A stretch of DNA of 64,000 nucleotides, taken from the NCBI GenBank assembly GCA_038496445.1, contig JALMLS010000635.1:58755-122754 (forward strand), given 5' to 3'. A model generated the notes under the pieces. That model worked only from the letters and a program-made list of their open reading frames with translations. It searched no databases and was not told the origin of the DNA. Within the stretch, counting starts at the first letter, position 1. Each line of letters starts with the position of its first letter. Positions 1 to 13,394 of the stretch are shown here, in pieces. Source of the stretch: Trichosphaerium sp. ATCC 40318. Lineage: Eukaryota; Discosea; Flabellinia; Trichosidae. Both the position numbers and the translations under genes were made by a program.

Positions 1-187
1 TTTTGTCAAACTGTTTCGTTTGCAACAGATTTTGTTTAAATCAAATCTTAGTTGTGCAATTATTTGTGAGCAGGAGGTATACAATAGGTGCTCTTGTGCT
101 TATTGTAGCAGAAGTGCTACTATTCGATATTGTTCATAAGTAGCACTGATTGTGAATGGAAATGTGATCAATTTATTAGGAGATGTA

Positions 188-2255
188 TTAAGGTGGTGAT
201 TTGAGTAAAATCAAGCCTGTGTGAGCAAGCATTGTAACCTTTTGAACGTATTGTTTCTCAACTGGATCATATAACTCACTAGGTAGCTTAATGGGAGTGT
301 CAGTAGTGTTCGTAGGATTTACAAGAATAGCGCCATTATCGAATAGCCTCATGTATGACACGTGTCCTGAGGAAAAATTAATAGTTTATTTGTTTTCTGA
401 GAAAAGTTGAAGGCTCTCAAGTATCACTGTACCTTTAGGTTGATAGCCAGATATGTTGTCTGGTGTTTCTGTATGCATAGGAGTTCCTATATTCCAGGAA
501 TATCTTTCGTGTACATGTGCATATCGGTGCCCAGAAGCGTTTCGGTACATGCAAGGAAGACCGAATCTCATTTTTTGCTTTGGGTGACTGGATGCTAAAA
601 AAAAGTTGTTTAAATACGATTGTAGTAGACATGACTCAATGACATGTTATAAAGGTTACCTAGAAGAAATGTGGAATATCCAAATGTTTCTAGTCTATCC
701 CTGTCCTTTGCTATCTCAAGAAAAGGTGATTTGCAACCAGCTTGAGATATCATTGGAAAAGCTGCTACATCTTTTTGTGCTGCATCCATTGCGTTTTGGA
801 CGTTCCTCACCCAAGTCGTTACCGGTAGAAATGACCAAGATAAACTCGATATATTGCACCCGTTATGGAACGGATCTGTATTTAGCTCTGTACCCGAGAA
901 GGCTTCCAAACTAAACCAAAGGTAAGCATTTGAAAAAAAAAGCTATTTAAGCAATAGTATTTGTTTACCTGTATCCGTCAAGTGGTCTCACCGTACTGCC
1001 TTCTACTAGTATTCTGCAGTTTCCTTTTTCAGGAAACCAACATCCTAACAAAGATTAATCATTGGAAAGGTAGTAGTATTTGGCAAAACCTTCAGCGTTG
1101 TTTGCGAGAATTGTAGGGTAATGACCAAATTTCTGGTATAGTTGATTCCAAATACTCTTTAATGCGTTCTGCTCAGCAAGTAAATGTGCATCAGGTGTAT
1201 ACGGGGATCCAGTTTTGAAGTTCCAGATGTCATCAAGTTTAACTTTTACATTATCAATCCTTACAGTGTTGTACATACCTAAGAAAAACATGAAATTGGC
1301 TGTAATTTTTTTAGAAAACATGAATTGTTTTGGAGAAACTCTGACACTTGGGAGCCCAAGTGTTACTGATATTGCAACTATCAGGATAAAAACCTTTGAT
1401 AACGATGTAAACCGTATCATAGATGTACACAATTCGAGAATATGGTTAAAATGAAGTTGTACATAAAACCGAGAAGAATCCGTACTTGAAGAAAAATCGT
1501 CATACCAAGAACCGTCATAGCCTTTCGATATTGAGCTTGATGTTGCATTTACAAGAACTTGAGTATATGCTATCGCTTCAGGGTCTCTTTGATAATAAAT
1601 AGGAGAGTCCTTTGAAAATCCTGGAACGCGTTCTGCAAAGTACAAAGGAGAAAATATAGTTGAATTTTCATTGTGCTTTGTTGGCTTTGTATCATCCAAA
1701 CCACGTGTTACAACCAACTTTTTATCAAGTACTTTATTGATGCGCATTATCTCATCTCCAACTCGTACAAATGTGACATACTCAGCGCCGTTTTTGCTGA
1801 TGTCTCCAGGTATTGTACTAGCCTTTGGTAGGAGTTAAAAAAAAACAAAGCAAAAAAGAGATGAAATACTGCGAACTTACCAAAAACTTTGCTGTATTTG
1901 ACAAGTACTCAAAGTCGAGTGTGGTATCTGTAGTAGATATATCAAAAGATAACCTAGCGTTTGGAGTAAACGCTACTGATTTTCTAACGTTAATAGGTTC
2001 AATAGTATTTGCTGGACCTGTAACGGAATTAAAGTATTGTACTACTTTGAAATTGGGGTTAACTTTGTGAAAACCGTTTATTTGCTCTAAAGATGCAGCC
2101 ATTTGCGCGAAACCAAAGTTGCTAGCGATAACATTGTAGTCTGAGTCCGTAAATCCAGTATTTATCGAGTTAATAGTGTATAAAGGATAAACCGTTTCAC
2201 AACACGTGAAAGTAGTAAACGCCGCCAAGATAGCAAACACTAAAGCGACAGACAT
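188..2255 (-). CDS. Secreted putative glycoside hydrolase (GHL15-like TIM barrel)
   Basis: The start at 2255 gives a hydrophobic signal peptide (MSVALVFAILAAFTTF). At least six exons can be followed. The first intron runs from about 1880 to 1827 with a clean in-frame join. Later exons carry KGYDGSWYDD, NNAEG, GSTVRPLDGY, EAFSGTELN, AAQKDVAAFPMIS and a C-terminal stretch ILVNPT...YDP...LAHTGLILL. This succession (NSGFTD-like start, a G-[FY]-D-G-x-x-x-D-D strand end, then a C-terminal beta domain with VNPT) is what I know from the putative glycoside hydrolase group GHL15. Substrate is unknown; the acidic pair in KGYDGSWYDD is the likely active site. The join around 1050 is unresolved. The protein is probably exported and acts on extracellular or lysosomal polysaccharide. 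Family assignment is from motif memory, not a search. Confidence 0.6.
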
Positions 2256-2441
2256 GTTGTATATGCTTTTGGAGTGTTGACCAAGTGTGTACTCCAGACT
2301 TGACTGTGACTCGGGTAATTCACAACCGTTCCTTGTTATTTATTTAGTGAGTTGCGTCGTGTCTTGTTTGTCAGTACACAATAGAAAACTTGTAACCTAC
2401 AATGCTTACTATGTTTTATTTTACTTGTGTATTGCTCTACA

Positions 2442-2774
2442 ATGTCCAACCACCACATGTCTTTGCAAGGAAAATTCGCCTTCAATATTGATCATACTAA
2501 GAAACACCCAGATAACTTTCTATGCAATGAGTATGTCTCTTTGGGGAGGTGTCAAGCAATGCTTGAGCATTGTTGGTATCAAGTCTTTTAATTGTTTAGT
2601 AACTGTATGTTGCCCAAATTATATAATTTCTTTCAGTTGCATACGGATCACCGTGGTGCAGTATCCAAAGTGATAGTTCATACAAGAACTACGCATGCTC
2701 CATCCTACTCACAACCGGTGAATGTAGGCCGGGACTGTCCTATTCCAGCACTGTTCATTAACCCTGAACACTGA
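2442..2774 (+). CDS. Possible small two-exon gene, unknown
   Basis: An ATG at 2442 opens a frame (MSNHHMSLQGKFAF) that can be spliced over an intron ending at the TTTCAG near 2635. One choice of donor continues as LHTDHRGAVSKV to a stop at 2774; another gives an early stop. I recognise no domain. It lies between the start of the glycosidase gene and the end of the Clu-like gene, in a head-to-head and tail-to-tail arrangement that would leave room for a small gene. It could equally be untranslated DNA. Confidence 0.25.
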
Positions 2775-3005
2775 GGGCACCCCATTGCACCCAGGGTGCT
2801 GTCCCAAACCGACAAGTTTGCCTGTTTGCTAGTACAGATAAAGTACCAACGAAAAAGACAAACCAAATGTGAATGTATTTTTAGAATATAACAGATGATT
2901 CAAGCGTTTATTAGCATGTAAGTTTAAATGAAAGGTGCATGACAAATAATTAAGTTTTTGCGATTTATTTTCACAAGTTGAACTACTATTGAACTGGCTG
3001 TAACT

Positions 3006-6000
3006 TTAATAAGAAAGGAGATCATTTACCACCAACATTAATAGTATTGATAGCTGGATACACATACCTTCAAAAAAACCAATTAACCACTAAATTGTGA
3101 CAAAAAAAGAAGCAACAAAAAAAAACACGTGGTACGGCTTACCTGACTCTATTTTATAAGTCATATGTGATGCGCTGAGAGTAGAACTATCGAAATTGCC
3201 CTTAGCATTGCATTGGAACATTGTTGTATTTGGTGGACGCCATGCAATCTGAAAGCGAAAAAAATAAGAAAACTATTCGAAAAAAAAAAAAGTCATGATG
3301 TTATTGATTGGCGTACTCTACTTATTCCACCTCCTTTACCAGGTGGAAAATAATTAACAGAACTGTGATTAAAAGTTAGTTTACAAATATAACAGCCACC
3401 ACATGAAACAGTATAGTTCAATTGTTGTCCAAGCCTCTGTTTTTTAGCTGAAAAAGGTCCAATTTTCATGATACGTGAACCTAGAGATAAACAACTATTT
3501 GAGTATTTAATTCATCTATACAAGTATATTGTACCGTGCATATCATTAATAGAAGGCCTTAATGAAGGAGTATGGTGCTATATAAAGTTAGATTGAACAC
3601 AAGTAAAAAGAATGCAGTTTGTTCATTAAACATGTAAACAATTTTAAATAATGTATGTACAGTAATGTGGTCCATCCTTGAGATTGATATGTTGACATAT
3701 CCATGGTTAAAAGATGGATTGAATGATCCTTTTATTTGTTCTGATCCAGCAAAGTGTATCTTCCCTGATGTATGTTTTGCTAGGTAAAAGAAATAAGCCG
3801 GCTTGTATGTACGTTTATAAAAATAAAAAATACTCCAAAGGATAAGGATGAAACATACGCTTATGAGCAGTAATACACTCCAACTTAGGATGCCTGTTTA
3901 CATAGAGATGTATTACAAGCGCTCCAACATTAATACCACAATCAATAATATTCAGAGAAAGTAGTTCAGGAGATAATGTTAGAATCTCTGCAACAAGTTC
4001 GTCTGATATTACAGTGGCACGTAAATCAAGTGTAGTTATTGAATCGAGTATAGGCGAAATCAATGGAGGCTTGATGGCTAGTGATGAGCTAACAATACCA
4101 AAAAAATCCCGCTTGGTTTCTAATAATCACGTGATTAGCAACCAATTCAAAGTGCGAAAAAAAAGAAGTAATTGATTACTTCTTAATACTTACTTGTAGC
4201 TGCAGCAGCTTCGAGGACTTCATCGTTTAGAGATTCAAACCCACCAAATGAAAGTGATGTTATGTTTTCTATTCAAAAAATTAATGAGTAAGAAGCTTAT
4301 GGTATTAGTTTGTTCAAAGCGGAGATTTGATTTGGGTTTTTTTTTTACCTTTTGACGCCAAGGACTTTAGGTGACTGGCATCAATATCACCGCAATCGCT
4401 TAAAATTATACTTGTTAAACCTTCATGCGCACATAGCACCTGTAAAGTGTATTAGTAATGATCTAAAACAAAAAGTACACGTGCATCTACTACTGTATCA
4501 CTTAGTTCAATACCAGTGCACTTGAACGACTTCACTTGAGGATTTCCTGGTATATATTTCTCTATTGACTTTGATGTGACGTTCTCACCTTCAAATTCCA
4601 CCTATATAAGATCAACACGTGCGGTTATTACAACAACAACTTACAGCTTTGAAAATATTACCAAAATCGATGGCGTTCAAGATAGTCTCATCTTTGACAT
4701 ATGTTTTATCGATAACGAGGGTACTGTATTGGTTTTCTGTTAGTTTAGTACTTATTGCTTCCAACAGAGGTTTCTTAAATCCAGGATGTAGAGAACAAAC
4801 AACAAGAAGAATTTGCCAAGTTCTGCTACATGCTGCTACGTCATACGCATTTCTATGACTAAGACATTACTGTTAATACAATATCTCTTGTATGATTATC
4901 GTACTCTTCACGTTTACTAAAAGGCTTGAATAGCAGTTTCCAGTCAAATCTATTCAGAGCATCAATGTCCAACTCAGTAGCGATCTGTGGAGGAAGAAAA
5001 ATTGTTAGTTTTACGTTTGTTCTGAATTCTTGCTTCTGTCTGTTCGTTCACACGTACCTTAAGTTCTTCTGCGGCCTTTTCTGCGAGTGGAGGTACTAAT
5101 GCTTCGGTATATAATGATACAGCAGCACAAATCAATGCTGTTGCATAACTCACGTGTACTAAAGATTAAAACAAAATTAACACGTGTGGTATTTACTACA
5201 AGTGTCATCACACCTTTAGGATCTTTTGGTTCAATTTCAATGGCACGTTTAAAGTGACCATGTATAACATCAACCTACATAAATATTACAAAAAGTTCAT
5301 GCATTGAAAACAAAAATTTTACAGAACAAAAAAAAAACAAAACTTACATCTTCTTGTTTACTGCTTGAAGACAAATCTAGAGAAAGCATAACACCAAGGT
5401 TAATCAAAACTTCAACATGGTTTGGATTGATCTCATAAGCCTATCATGATGTTATTGATCAAAACAAAATACAAACACAAAAAACCCAATCCACGTGTCA
5501 ACAAAAAAAAAAACATACAATTTTAATCTTTTCTAGAGCTTGTCTCAAAGTCATACCCGTGAGACACAGTCGAGCCCTTTAATAAAGTATTAGGCAAAGA
5601 AAGAGTATGAATTACACTTACCATGCAACGTAAGCAGGACAGTATTGTGGCTTAACAGTAACTGCAAGCTCAAATAACTTTTCTGCAGTATCCAATGCAT
5701 CAGATGAATTTGATGCACGGTCAGCTACTACTTTACCGAAATTAAAGAAAAGCTCGGGTTGTAGAAGCTACGAGGTAGTGAGTACATCACACGTAAAGGA
5801 GTCATCTGAGACACTCGTACAAATACATGCGGTGCAGCTTTAAGTTTGCTCAAAGCTCTCTGAAAAAGTTTGTCAGATTTTTTTCCTTTTGTTTCCAATC
5901 CAAGGTAAAGAAGTTCTTGAACTTCGGAGCTATCTAATTAAACAGTTATGATTATCATACGATGTAATCAAGAAACGAAAGTTAGACAGTACCTATTATG

Positions 6001-9000
6001 TGCATATGCTTGATTTGACTATTTATAGATGTAATGTCGCTGTGAAGAAAGCTAAAGTCTGCGTTGCGGTCAATATCATCAAACGCTTGATCTCCGAATT
6101 CAATTCCTGTTAATATACCAACACGTTTTACAAGTATTTCAAGGGTACATACTTTCTAAAAAGTACACCATTAACCAAAACAAACAAAAACTTTTTTTTG
6201 AAAGTGAAAAAAAAACTTACCGAAAAATACTTTGTCTTTAAGAAACCGTTTTCTCCTTTCTCATCTTCGAACAGAGAGCATCTGAACTTTTTTACCACAA
6301 GATCTTTGAGGGTCTTTTGCCAAAATTCATACGATGGATCTTCAGGTGATTCAGTCTTACCCAAAAGTCTAGAAGAAAAAAGTTAAACATTTTAAAACTA
6401 TGTAGCCGATTTTATGTCTTTATAGAGCCTTGATAGATTTCTGAAGAGACAAGCTACAAATAAAAGTATAAACTATACCAAAACGTACAAATTGAATACT
6501 ACAATAGCTTGATCTTTACATACTTCCTCAGTCAAGTATCTTGTTTTTTTCGTTACTTTTCTCCACATATTTCTTATAATATTCTTGATAACACGTGCAA
6601 TCTAAAATCAATTTGTGAGCATTAACTTAAACTAAATAAAAAAGCCACTCCAACAGCCATACTAGCAGCCAAAGATACAAAACTAGAACAACAAAAACGA
6701 CAATTTACCATTTCTGTAAGAAGTGGATCATAGGGTCCATCAATCTCTCCGAGTTTCCTTCTTAGCCATCCAAGGTGCCTATAATTAATCCCAGCAGTAT
6801 GAACCAATCGAGTATAATTTTCCAAAGCCTCAAGAGCTAGCTTTGGATTCCCTCCAGACATTTTACTACCTGTTGCTTTTTCGTATGGGTTCTCAGCACA
6901 AAAGTTCGGAATGACGTTAATGTACAAGTGCTTAGTGCACATTGATACTTCTCTATTAGATACAGCTCTATCAGGGTCAGAAACAGACCATCCTATATCA
7001 CGTGAGCTTCCTAAATGATGAGAAAAAGACAAACCAGTTAAAGCGTCAGAATTGAGAGGAATATCATAGTTCAAGACAATCTCAGGTCTAAGAAGTTTAT
7101 ACAAAACTCGACCTCTCTCAGGACTACCAAATTGAATTACATAACAATACTATCAAGACAAAACAAGAACGTACGGCTCATCAGGCAATTTGGCTTCAGG
7201 AGGAAATGTTCTAGCAAAATCAAGTACATAGAAAAGACCGTCCTATTCCTGGTTAGCTATTATCAGCACATTCGCTATCGTACTAATCCAACATGTCCTT
7301 CAATATCACCAGGGCCGTATATGAGATTATTGTTTCCTTTATCAAACCCTGAGATATGTGCTTTCAAGTTGAGCTTCTCACCAACTCTCTTCATTTTCTG
7401 CACAAGAAAAACCGATTTTAACAAAAAAACAGCTTACTAGCTCGTAATGTAAAGGAAGAAATATGTTACCTCATTCAAATTATCGTTATCAAAATGCATA
7501 GTACGGCCACCATCTGCACTTCCATAACTAAGACTTTCACCACTGAGAGGTAGCAAGCTAACCTAAATGAAGAAAAAAAAATTAGATTTGCAGTGAATTC
7601 ACTTATTTAACGCAAAGATCTTTTGCTGTCTACTGATTGTACGTACAGCAATAAGACAGAATCCCATATAATTTATTAAAGCCATTAGCGGGAAATGAAG
7701 TCCTTCCTCTTGAGCAGCAAAGTAGCTTATCAATCCCTACACAAATAATTTCAGCACTTGTCACGTGTGTTTCTTGTTTTCAAAGAAATTATAAAATGCA
7801 AATGTTACCTTTAAATCATGACCTGCAGCCTTTTGAGCATTCTCATCGCCGCCATATAGGTTATTAAAATCAAGTGCAAACTTGAAAAGTATTCCTTGTA
7901 CGATATACTTTTCGCCTGGAGGACGTTGATTAAAAAAACCGTTGAGAAATAGACAATGGTTCTTTTACCTCCTGCAGCTCCTCCTACATCGACAGGCTTG
8001 ATAGACTTTTCATCATCAGTTAAACCAATCTCAGAGATTATGACTTTACCATAAGTCTCAGCAACAAACACTAGAAGAGTCACAAGTGAGAAGAGATACA
8101 AATTATATTTTTGTTGGGTACCAAATTCTTGTGCGAGTCTGTTTAGTGCGTGAAACTTATCAAATGAATCCGGAAGCTTTAAAGTCGATTGGAATCTATC
8201 GTTCCATTTCAAAGGGTTATATGCTAGATAACATGAGTTAGGTTTAACGAGACAGTATAAAAAGTGAACGTTACTTTTTTCAAAGTAAAAAAACCTGCGA
8301 AATTCTTCAAATACTTCATTCACCAAAAAAAAGCTTCTTTATTTACCTGGTCTATGTTCAGCATCTGCCTTTGATGTTGAACTTTTAGCCATGTCATCGT
8401 CAAAATCACCTTTGTATCGCTCAACAACAGGAGCACCTAGGCGCGTGTAAAATAAATTAAAATGTCAAAGAAGCACGAATTGAAATGTCAAGACTGACTA
8501 ATAGTCATTATCAAGTGAACTTACTTTGCGCTCTGTAAGAATAAGTCATCTCATCTTCATCACCGCGTTATATTGTAAAGGAAAACAAAAATCAACCAAA
8601 CCGGGTGAACCGTTGCCGATGTAAAATTGTGAAACAAAAAAAAAAGAAAAGAAAGTTCTCTCGAGCTCGTTTTTTGGACAAAAATAAGGATATTAGAACC
8701 ATCATCTCCAGTGTAACCATAAGTAATGATATCATCTAGAGCTGCATAAGGATCAACACCTTCTTCATCGTCGCTACTAGCTGCTATAACACGTGTTAAC
8801 AAAGCCAATAAAAAAATCAGAAAAACAAAACCAAAAAAAATGGGATTCATAGATGTTTTGTGAGCCAAGTTTTTCAAGAGACAAACGTACCTTCATATAT
8901 TGTTGTTCCTGCAGCATACGTATCCCCAATATAAGAACCATTAACAGGTGATTCGGCTAAAAAGTGTCTTTTCAGCTAAAACCTGACGTTGCTTTTTTCT

Positions 9001-9434
9001 ATTGCGTAGAGTAGTCTGTTGAGCGTACCGAGTTGGGTTTGGTCAGTGTTTGTGTTCTTAGGGTGGTTTTCGGTTTCAGCGCTTTCTGTAGGTTGTTCTT
9101 CACCTACAGGATCATCGCTAGGCGCTGTGGTGCCCAAATCGTCGCTGAAGCTGTATAAGCTAAGTACTGTTGCCAATTGGTCATCAGCGCTTCCAGAAAC
9201 GTTTTCAACGTTGTAAGAATACACGCTATGAGCTAAACGCGTATTTTAATAAATCACCGAATTTTAAAAAACGGAAAAGCGGAAAGTTTCGCTTCTAATA
9301 CGATAAACGTGTTACATACATGGTTGGCTAACTTCTTTGGTGACAACCGATGCATATTCTGCTTGCTGCTGTTGAACTGCCGCAAAAGCCTCAAATCGCT
9401 TTGTAAGCTGCGACACTGATGGTCCTTGCTCCAT
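3006..9434 (-). CDS. Giant Clu-domain / TPR / leucine-rich-repeat protein
   Basis: About 28 exons read from 9434 (MEQGPSVSQLTKRFEAF) down to about 3006. The N-terminus is Gln/Ser/acidic. Then comes a recognisable Clu domain: WNDRFQSTLKLP, NLYGGDENAQKAAGHDLKG, YGSADGGRTMHF, YGPGDIEGHVG, LDFARTFPPEAKLPDEP, GINYRHLG and the following helical block (6130-6600). TPR units follow at 5990-5210 (for example AYEINPNHVEVLINLGVML and RAIEIEPKDPK). From about 5000 to 3815 the frame continues into an F-box-like helix pair (DVAACSRTWQILLVVC) and RNI-type leucine-rich repeats (SITTLDLRATVISDELV). The C-terminal 250 residues (about 3780-3006) are unrecognised, with a Cys cluster (VSCGGCYIC). Clu proteins organise mitochondria and bind mRNAs of mitochondrial proteins; the LRR tail is not part of the family as I know it. 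An AATAAA lies just downstream on the minus strand near 2965. The last exon is uncertain. Confidence 0.75.
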
Positions 9435-9708
9435 TGGTACAAGAATAGCGTGTAACAAAGAGAGTTTAACTTAATTGTTGTCAAGCCAAGTTTGTGACTA
9501 ATCCGTTCCAAAATTGCTTTGAAGTCACCTATACGGATGCACGTACGCGTCTAACGACGAATCCGCGGAAAAGTATTAAATGTGATTCTGTCGCTGTGAA
9601 GTCAGTTTTAGCGCGCTTTAGTGAGTTTGATAAGTTGATTGTCCTGACTTTCAACAGCAAATGAATTGAGCCTGGAGAGGTCAAAAGGGTTTATTTTTTT
9701 TCATTTTA

Positions 9709-11115
9709 TCAAGCACGTGTCTCAGAAGAATCATCTGTTAGAGTTGGAACAAGTACAGATCTACGCTTTTTAGTGTAACTTCTACGACCTTTAGATAGTG
9801 ACAGTTGGCTTGTAGCCGTTGGGTTATGAGAGAGTGGTGAGGATCTTTCTGAAGTGGGATGTTTCTTCGTGCTAGCCGGGCTTGGTTGTATGTCAAGCGT
9901 TTTTACTTTTCCGGTTCTTTTATTATTAAAGGATGTTGATCTCCTTCTTTCGCTCTTTTTCTTTGGTTTTATAGGCGCTCTATGGTTGGATTGTTTTAGT
10001 ATACATCATGAATCAATTAGCACATGTGACTTACGATTTAGACCTTGATTTGAGTTTCCTTGGAGTGAACTTTCCAACTATAGTAAAAATGCTTGATTTT
10101 CGTTTTGGCAAATTAGGAATCTGAACAGATTCGGAAGTTGCTAGGTTATTTTTAGCTTTCTAGTTATTTTTTATACTATTAACAACGTACAAGAGCTGTG
10201 CGATGCTGGTTTGAATAGAGGCGGGCTACCATAATCACGACATTTTATTGCAGGCGAAGTTGTTGTTCTTTTCGGAGTTTTGTATTTTGTACGCCATAGA
10301 AGAAGGCTAGGTGATCGCTTTGGTGATTCTGCTTTAGCCTTGCCTTGTTTTATTATATCTCTCTTACTCTTTCTTTGCTTTTTCATCTCTTCTCGCTCCT
10401 AATTAAAACACAAAGTCAATCAAAACCCAAAAAAAAACCACAAAAAATGCGGACCTTTTCAACTTGTTTGACGTTTTCGAGGATAGCACCCTAGTATAAC
10501 AACATGTGTCAGTATTTATCTTACTAAAATGAATAGATGTAAAGTGAGTGCCATTGCATGTACATGATTTGTTCCAAGATAAGCACATATCGTTTCAGAA
10601 ATATAGATTGACGAGCATCTAAAGTAATGCCAGTCGTTTCCAGCTCCATCTTTTCTTGGTATAACAAGTGTGAATCTTCTATCCCTTAGCCAGTACTTTG
10701 ATTGGAATATCTTCAACCGAAGAAGCTATAAATCATTAAGACTAAGAAAGGGAGAATAGTAATAACCACATACAACGCCAGTACGCTGATCTCTTAGCAT
10801 CAAAACCGGTCTTGTTTTGTTACATGATAATGTGAACCTCATATAAACAAAGTTACTCGGTCTATTACTAGAAGTACTCTTTTGTCCTTTAATATCTTTC
10901 ACTGTATTCCCTGTGTTGCCTGTTGTTTGTCTAGTCTTCCGCTGGGGGCAATAAACTAGTCTAGAAACAGTAGCACGTATCTCATCAGCGTCTAAGCAAC
11001 ATCAGAACAACAGCAACACAGTTTCAAGTGTAGTACCACATATTTCTTCTATCGTTTCGTCTCCTTCTTGTGGTTTAATCTCTATTATTAAAGGACCATT
11101 ACAAGGTTCAGCCAT
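9709..11115 (-). CDS. Basic Ser/Lys-rich protein, unknown
   Basis: The start at 11115 (MAEPCNGPLIIEIKPQEG) is joined through four to six short introns. One at about 10985-11030 is only some 46 nt, and another near 10160-10190 about 35 nt. The N-terminal half looks folded (NFVYMRFTLSCNKTRPVLML, RRFTLVIPRKDGAGNDWHYF). A predicted coiled coil follows (ENVKQVEKEREEMKKQRKSK), then a long disordered tail rich in Lys, Arg, Ser and Pro (KKKSERRRSTSF, KGRRSYTKKRRS) ending DSSETRA at 9709. The tail resembles nuclear or chromatin-bound proteins, but I recognise no family. A minus-strand AATAAA sits at about 9690. Confidence 0.6.
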
Positions 11116-11236
11116 TATGAAAGACCTACTTGATCGCCTTTTGGTAATAAAGTAACGATATTTTTGTAAAACCAGAAAACTCGATAGTTTTTGTTCTTTA
11201 TTTAGCAAGTCACGTTATGCTGCTAACCACGTGTTT

Positions 11237-11500
11237 CTAACTAGCAATGCAACCATTGGCTATGACCTGACGTTCCTCTACCAAAGTAATAGCTTGTTTC
11301 TGGATACAACGATAAAAACGCGCCAACTGTGCAGAAAGTGATAAAAAAGTGTTTTGTGTTTAGAAAAGGGTAAACTCACACTTTCTAAGAAGATTGCGTT
11401 GAAAGTTGCGCTATTTCGAATTAAAAACGTATTGGTACTCAAGTCATGCGTAAGTACTGCTATATAAGCGCTTTGGTTCTATTCGTAGACTTGAGGACAT
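11237..11500 (-). CDS. Small helical protein, start unresolved
   Basis: Two exons join cleanly in phase over an intron of about 75 nt (donor GTGAGT near 11377, acceptor GCACAG). They read NSATFNAIFLES then LARFYRCIQKQAITLVEE, to a stop at 11237. The amphipathic pattern suggests a small helical protein. The nearest upstream ATG (11500, MSSSLRIEPKRLYSS) is in another frame, so either a further tiny intron or a different start is needed. It sits between two other genes in only about 460 bases. The function is not recognised. Confidence 0.35.
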
Positions 11501-11579
11501 TTTAATTCAAAAAAAGTGATTTAAACCGTTCCAAACGTGTTCAATTGTAATCAAACCGAACTCAGCTCGCACGTTACGC

Positions 11580-13042
11580 ATGTCGTGGCCATTAGCAGTA
11601 ATCGCAACACCTGTAGCTATTGGATTCGCTTATTGGCTATTTGGCACCGGAAAAAAGCCAAAGTGGTCTCCACCGGCTGACGAAAACAACCAGGTACGTA
11701 TACAGAGCCTAGAGGCAGCTCAAATAAAATAACAAGACAGCTACTTGACTTTTGCGTAAAAACATTGCTAACTGGTGTAGCGGGATGTTGTTTACCTATA
11801 TCAGCTCAATACTATGGGCGAAGGCGAGTCTGGGTTAAGCGTATCTCCATTTTGCGCAAAAGTTGAGACGCTTTGCAAAATGTATCAAATACCTTACGAA
11901 ACAGTAGTCAGTGCGTATTTAACTATGAACGAAAAACCGTTTACAGTTTTTTGCTACAAGCGCATTCTTAATCATTCCTTTAGCCACTAAAGCTGGTCCT
12001 AAAGGCAAGTTCCCTTACATTAAGCACAATGGCGAGGTACATAACAGTATTTCAAGTCATAAATCGCCAAAAACGAAAAACCCAAAACGCTGACAAAGTG
12101 TAGTTTGTATCGGATTCTGAAGATATTGTTGACTACCTCATCAAAGAGTTTGATCTAGAAAGCAAAACACATTTATCAGCAATAGAATCAGGTACAAGCC
12201 GTGCTTACCGAAAAATGCTTGAAGAACATACCTATTTGTACGTTAATGTTTGTTTTACGGTTTGAACAATTTCTCGAATATTTTGCCAACAAACCCAAGA
12301 CATCATTTTGACACATTGCGTGTCACTTTTGTTTCAGTGAAAAAATAAGGTCTTGTGAGAAGGCGCGTGATTTCTCACTTGCGTATTTGTCCAATTCTGG
12401 TAGTTTTATTTTTAATCGATGCACAGCTTTGTGTACAATACTATCAAATTGTTGTCAATGATGTTTACTATTTTATAAGGTGATTAAAAAATTAATAACT
12501 TTTTTTTTGAAGTGTCCAAATGTGGATCATTTTTGGTGATGATACTTGCTGGCAAAGATGCAAGGAAAAGTCATTTATGGGTGCACCACCTTTTGTAAGA
12601 CCTTTCTTGCGTTATTTCATTAGACCTATAATTAAAAAAACGTGCGTAGCACAAGGAATCGGTAAGTTTTCATCTCAACTCTTTTTTTCTTGCTAATTCT
12701 TCTACAAGGTCGACACAACCTTGAAGAGGTGTTAAACAAAGGTGTGGATGACTTTAAAGCTATATCAAATGCTTTATCTCATGGCAGGACTTACGTATTT
12801 GGCGATGAGCCAAAACCAATTGATGCTGTTGTTTTTGGTATGTTCCGTTTCGGTTTTTGGTTCAGAAATGTGTTGTTCGATTGCTGATTTATTTCAACTT
12901 TGTAGCGTTTGTCAATGCGTTTGTTTTACTATATCCAAACAGTATAACAAACTTTATACGCCAAGATGATGCTTTAATGAGACATTGGCGTCATTTCAAT
13001 GAAAACGTATTTGATAATATTTCAACACTACCAAAGGAGTAG
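11580..13042 (+). CDS. FAXC/metaxin-type GST-like protein with N-terminal membrane anchor
   Basis: Seven exons. The ATG at 11580 gives MSWPLAVIATPVAIGFAYWL, one hydrophobic anchor. The thioredoxin-like half reads DVVYLYQLN, SPFCAKVETLCKMYQIPYE, GPKGKFPYIKHNGE and DSEDIVDYLIKEFDL, which matches the GST N-terminal fold of Failed-axon-connections/Tom37 proteins. The all-alpha C-terminal half includes GRHNLEEVLNKGVDDFKAIS and YVFGDEPKPIDAVVF, the typical FAXC motif. It ends NISTLPKE at 13042, with AATAAA at about 13125. Family members are membrane-attached, and some may act as cadmium-resistance or redox proteins. No catalytic activity can be read from the sequence. Confidence in the fold is high, in the exact role low. 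Confidence 0.75.
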
Positions 13043-13394
13043 AATAGATCTTGTCTATGTCACTTTTGTAGTATCACACCCAATGCAATCTGTTTTTTTA
13101 CTTATCTATAAATGCTTTGAGAACAATAAAGCCTTTTTTAGATAATGGTTACTGCCGTTTTATTACATTTTTGCGTTCAAATAAAAAAACCACTTTTGAG
13201 TGGCCTTTTCTTCGTCAGCAACTCTGAGATGTTTAGGGTGCGAATCATCGTGGTGTATGGTGCTTAGGGTACTGTTAATGCTTAACTGTAGAGTAGGTAT
13301 ATACAGTATAAACAAGCTACAATCAGCGTTTTTAGTTGTGAAAGAATTTTTTTTGTTTGACTTCAATATTACAGTGTTTACAGAACTGATAAGT

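Noticed and set aside
386-914. Plus-strand frames over the glycosidase C-terminus
   Set aside because: The minus strand reads a continuous spliced protein with family motifs through the same bases.
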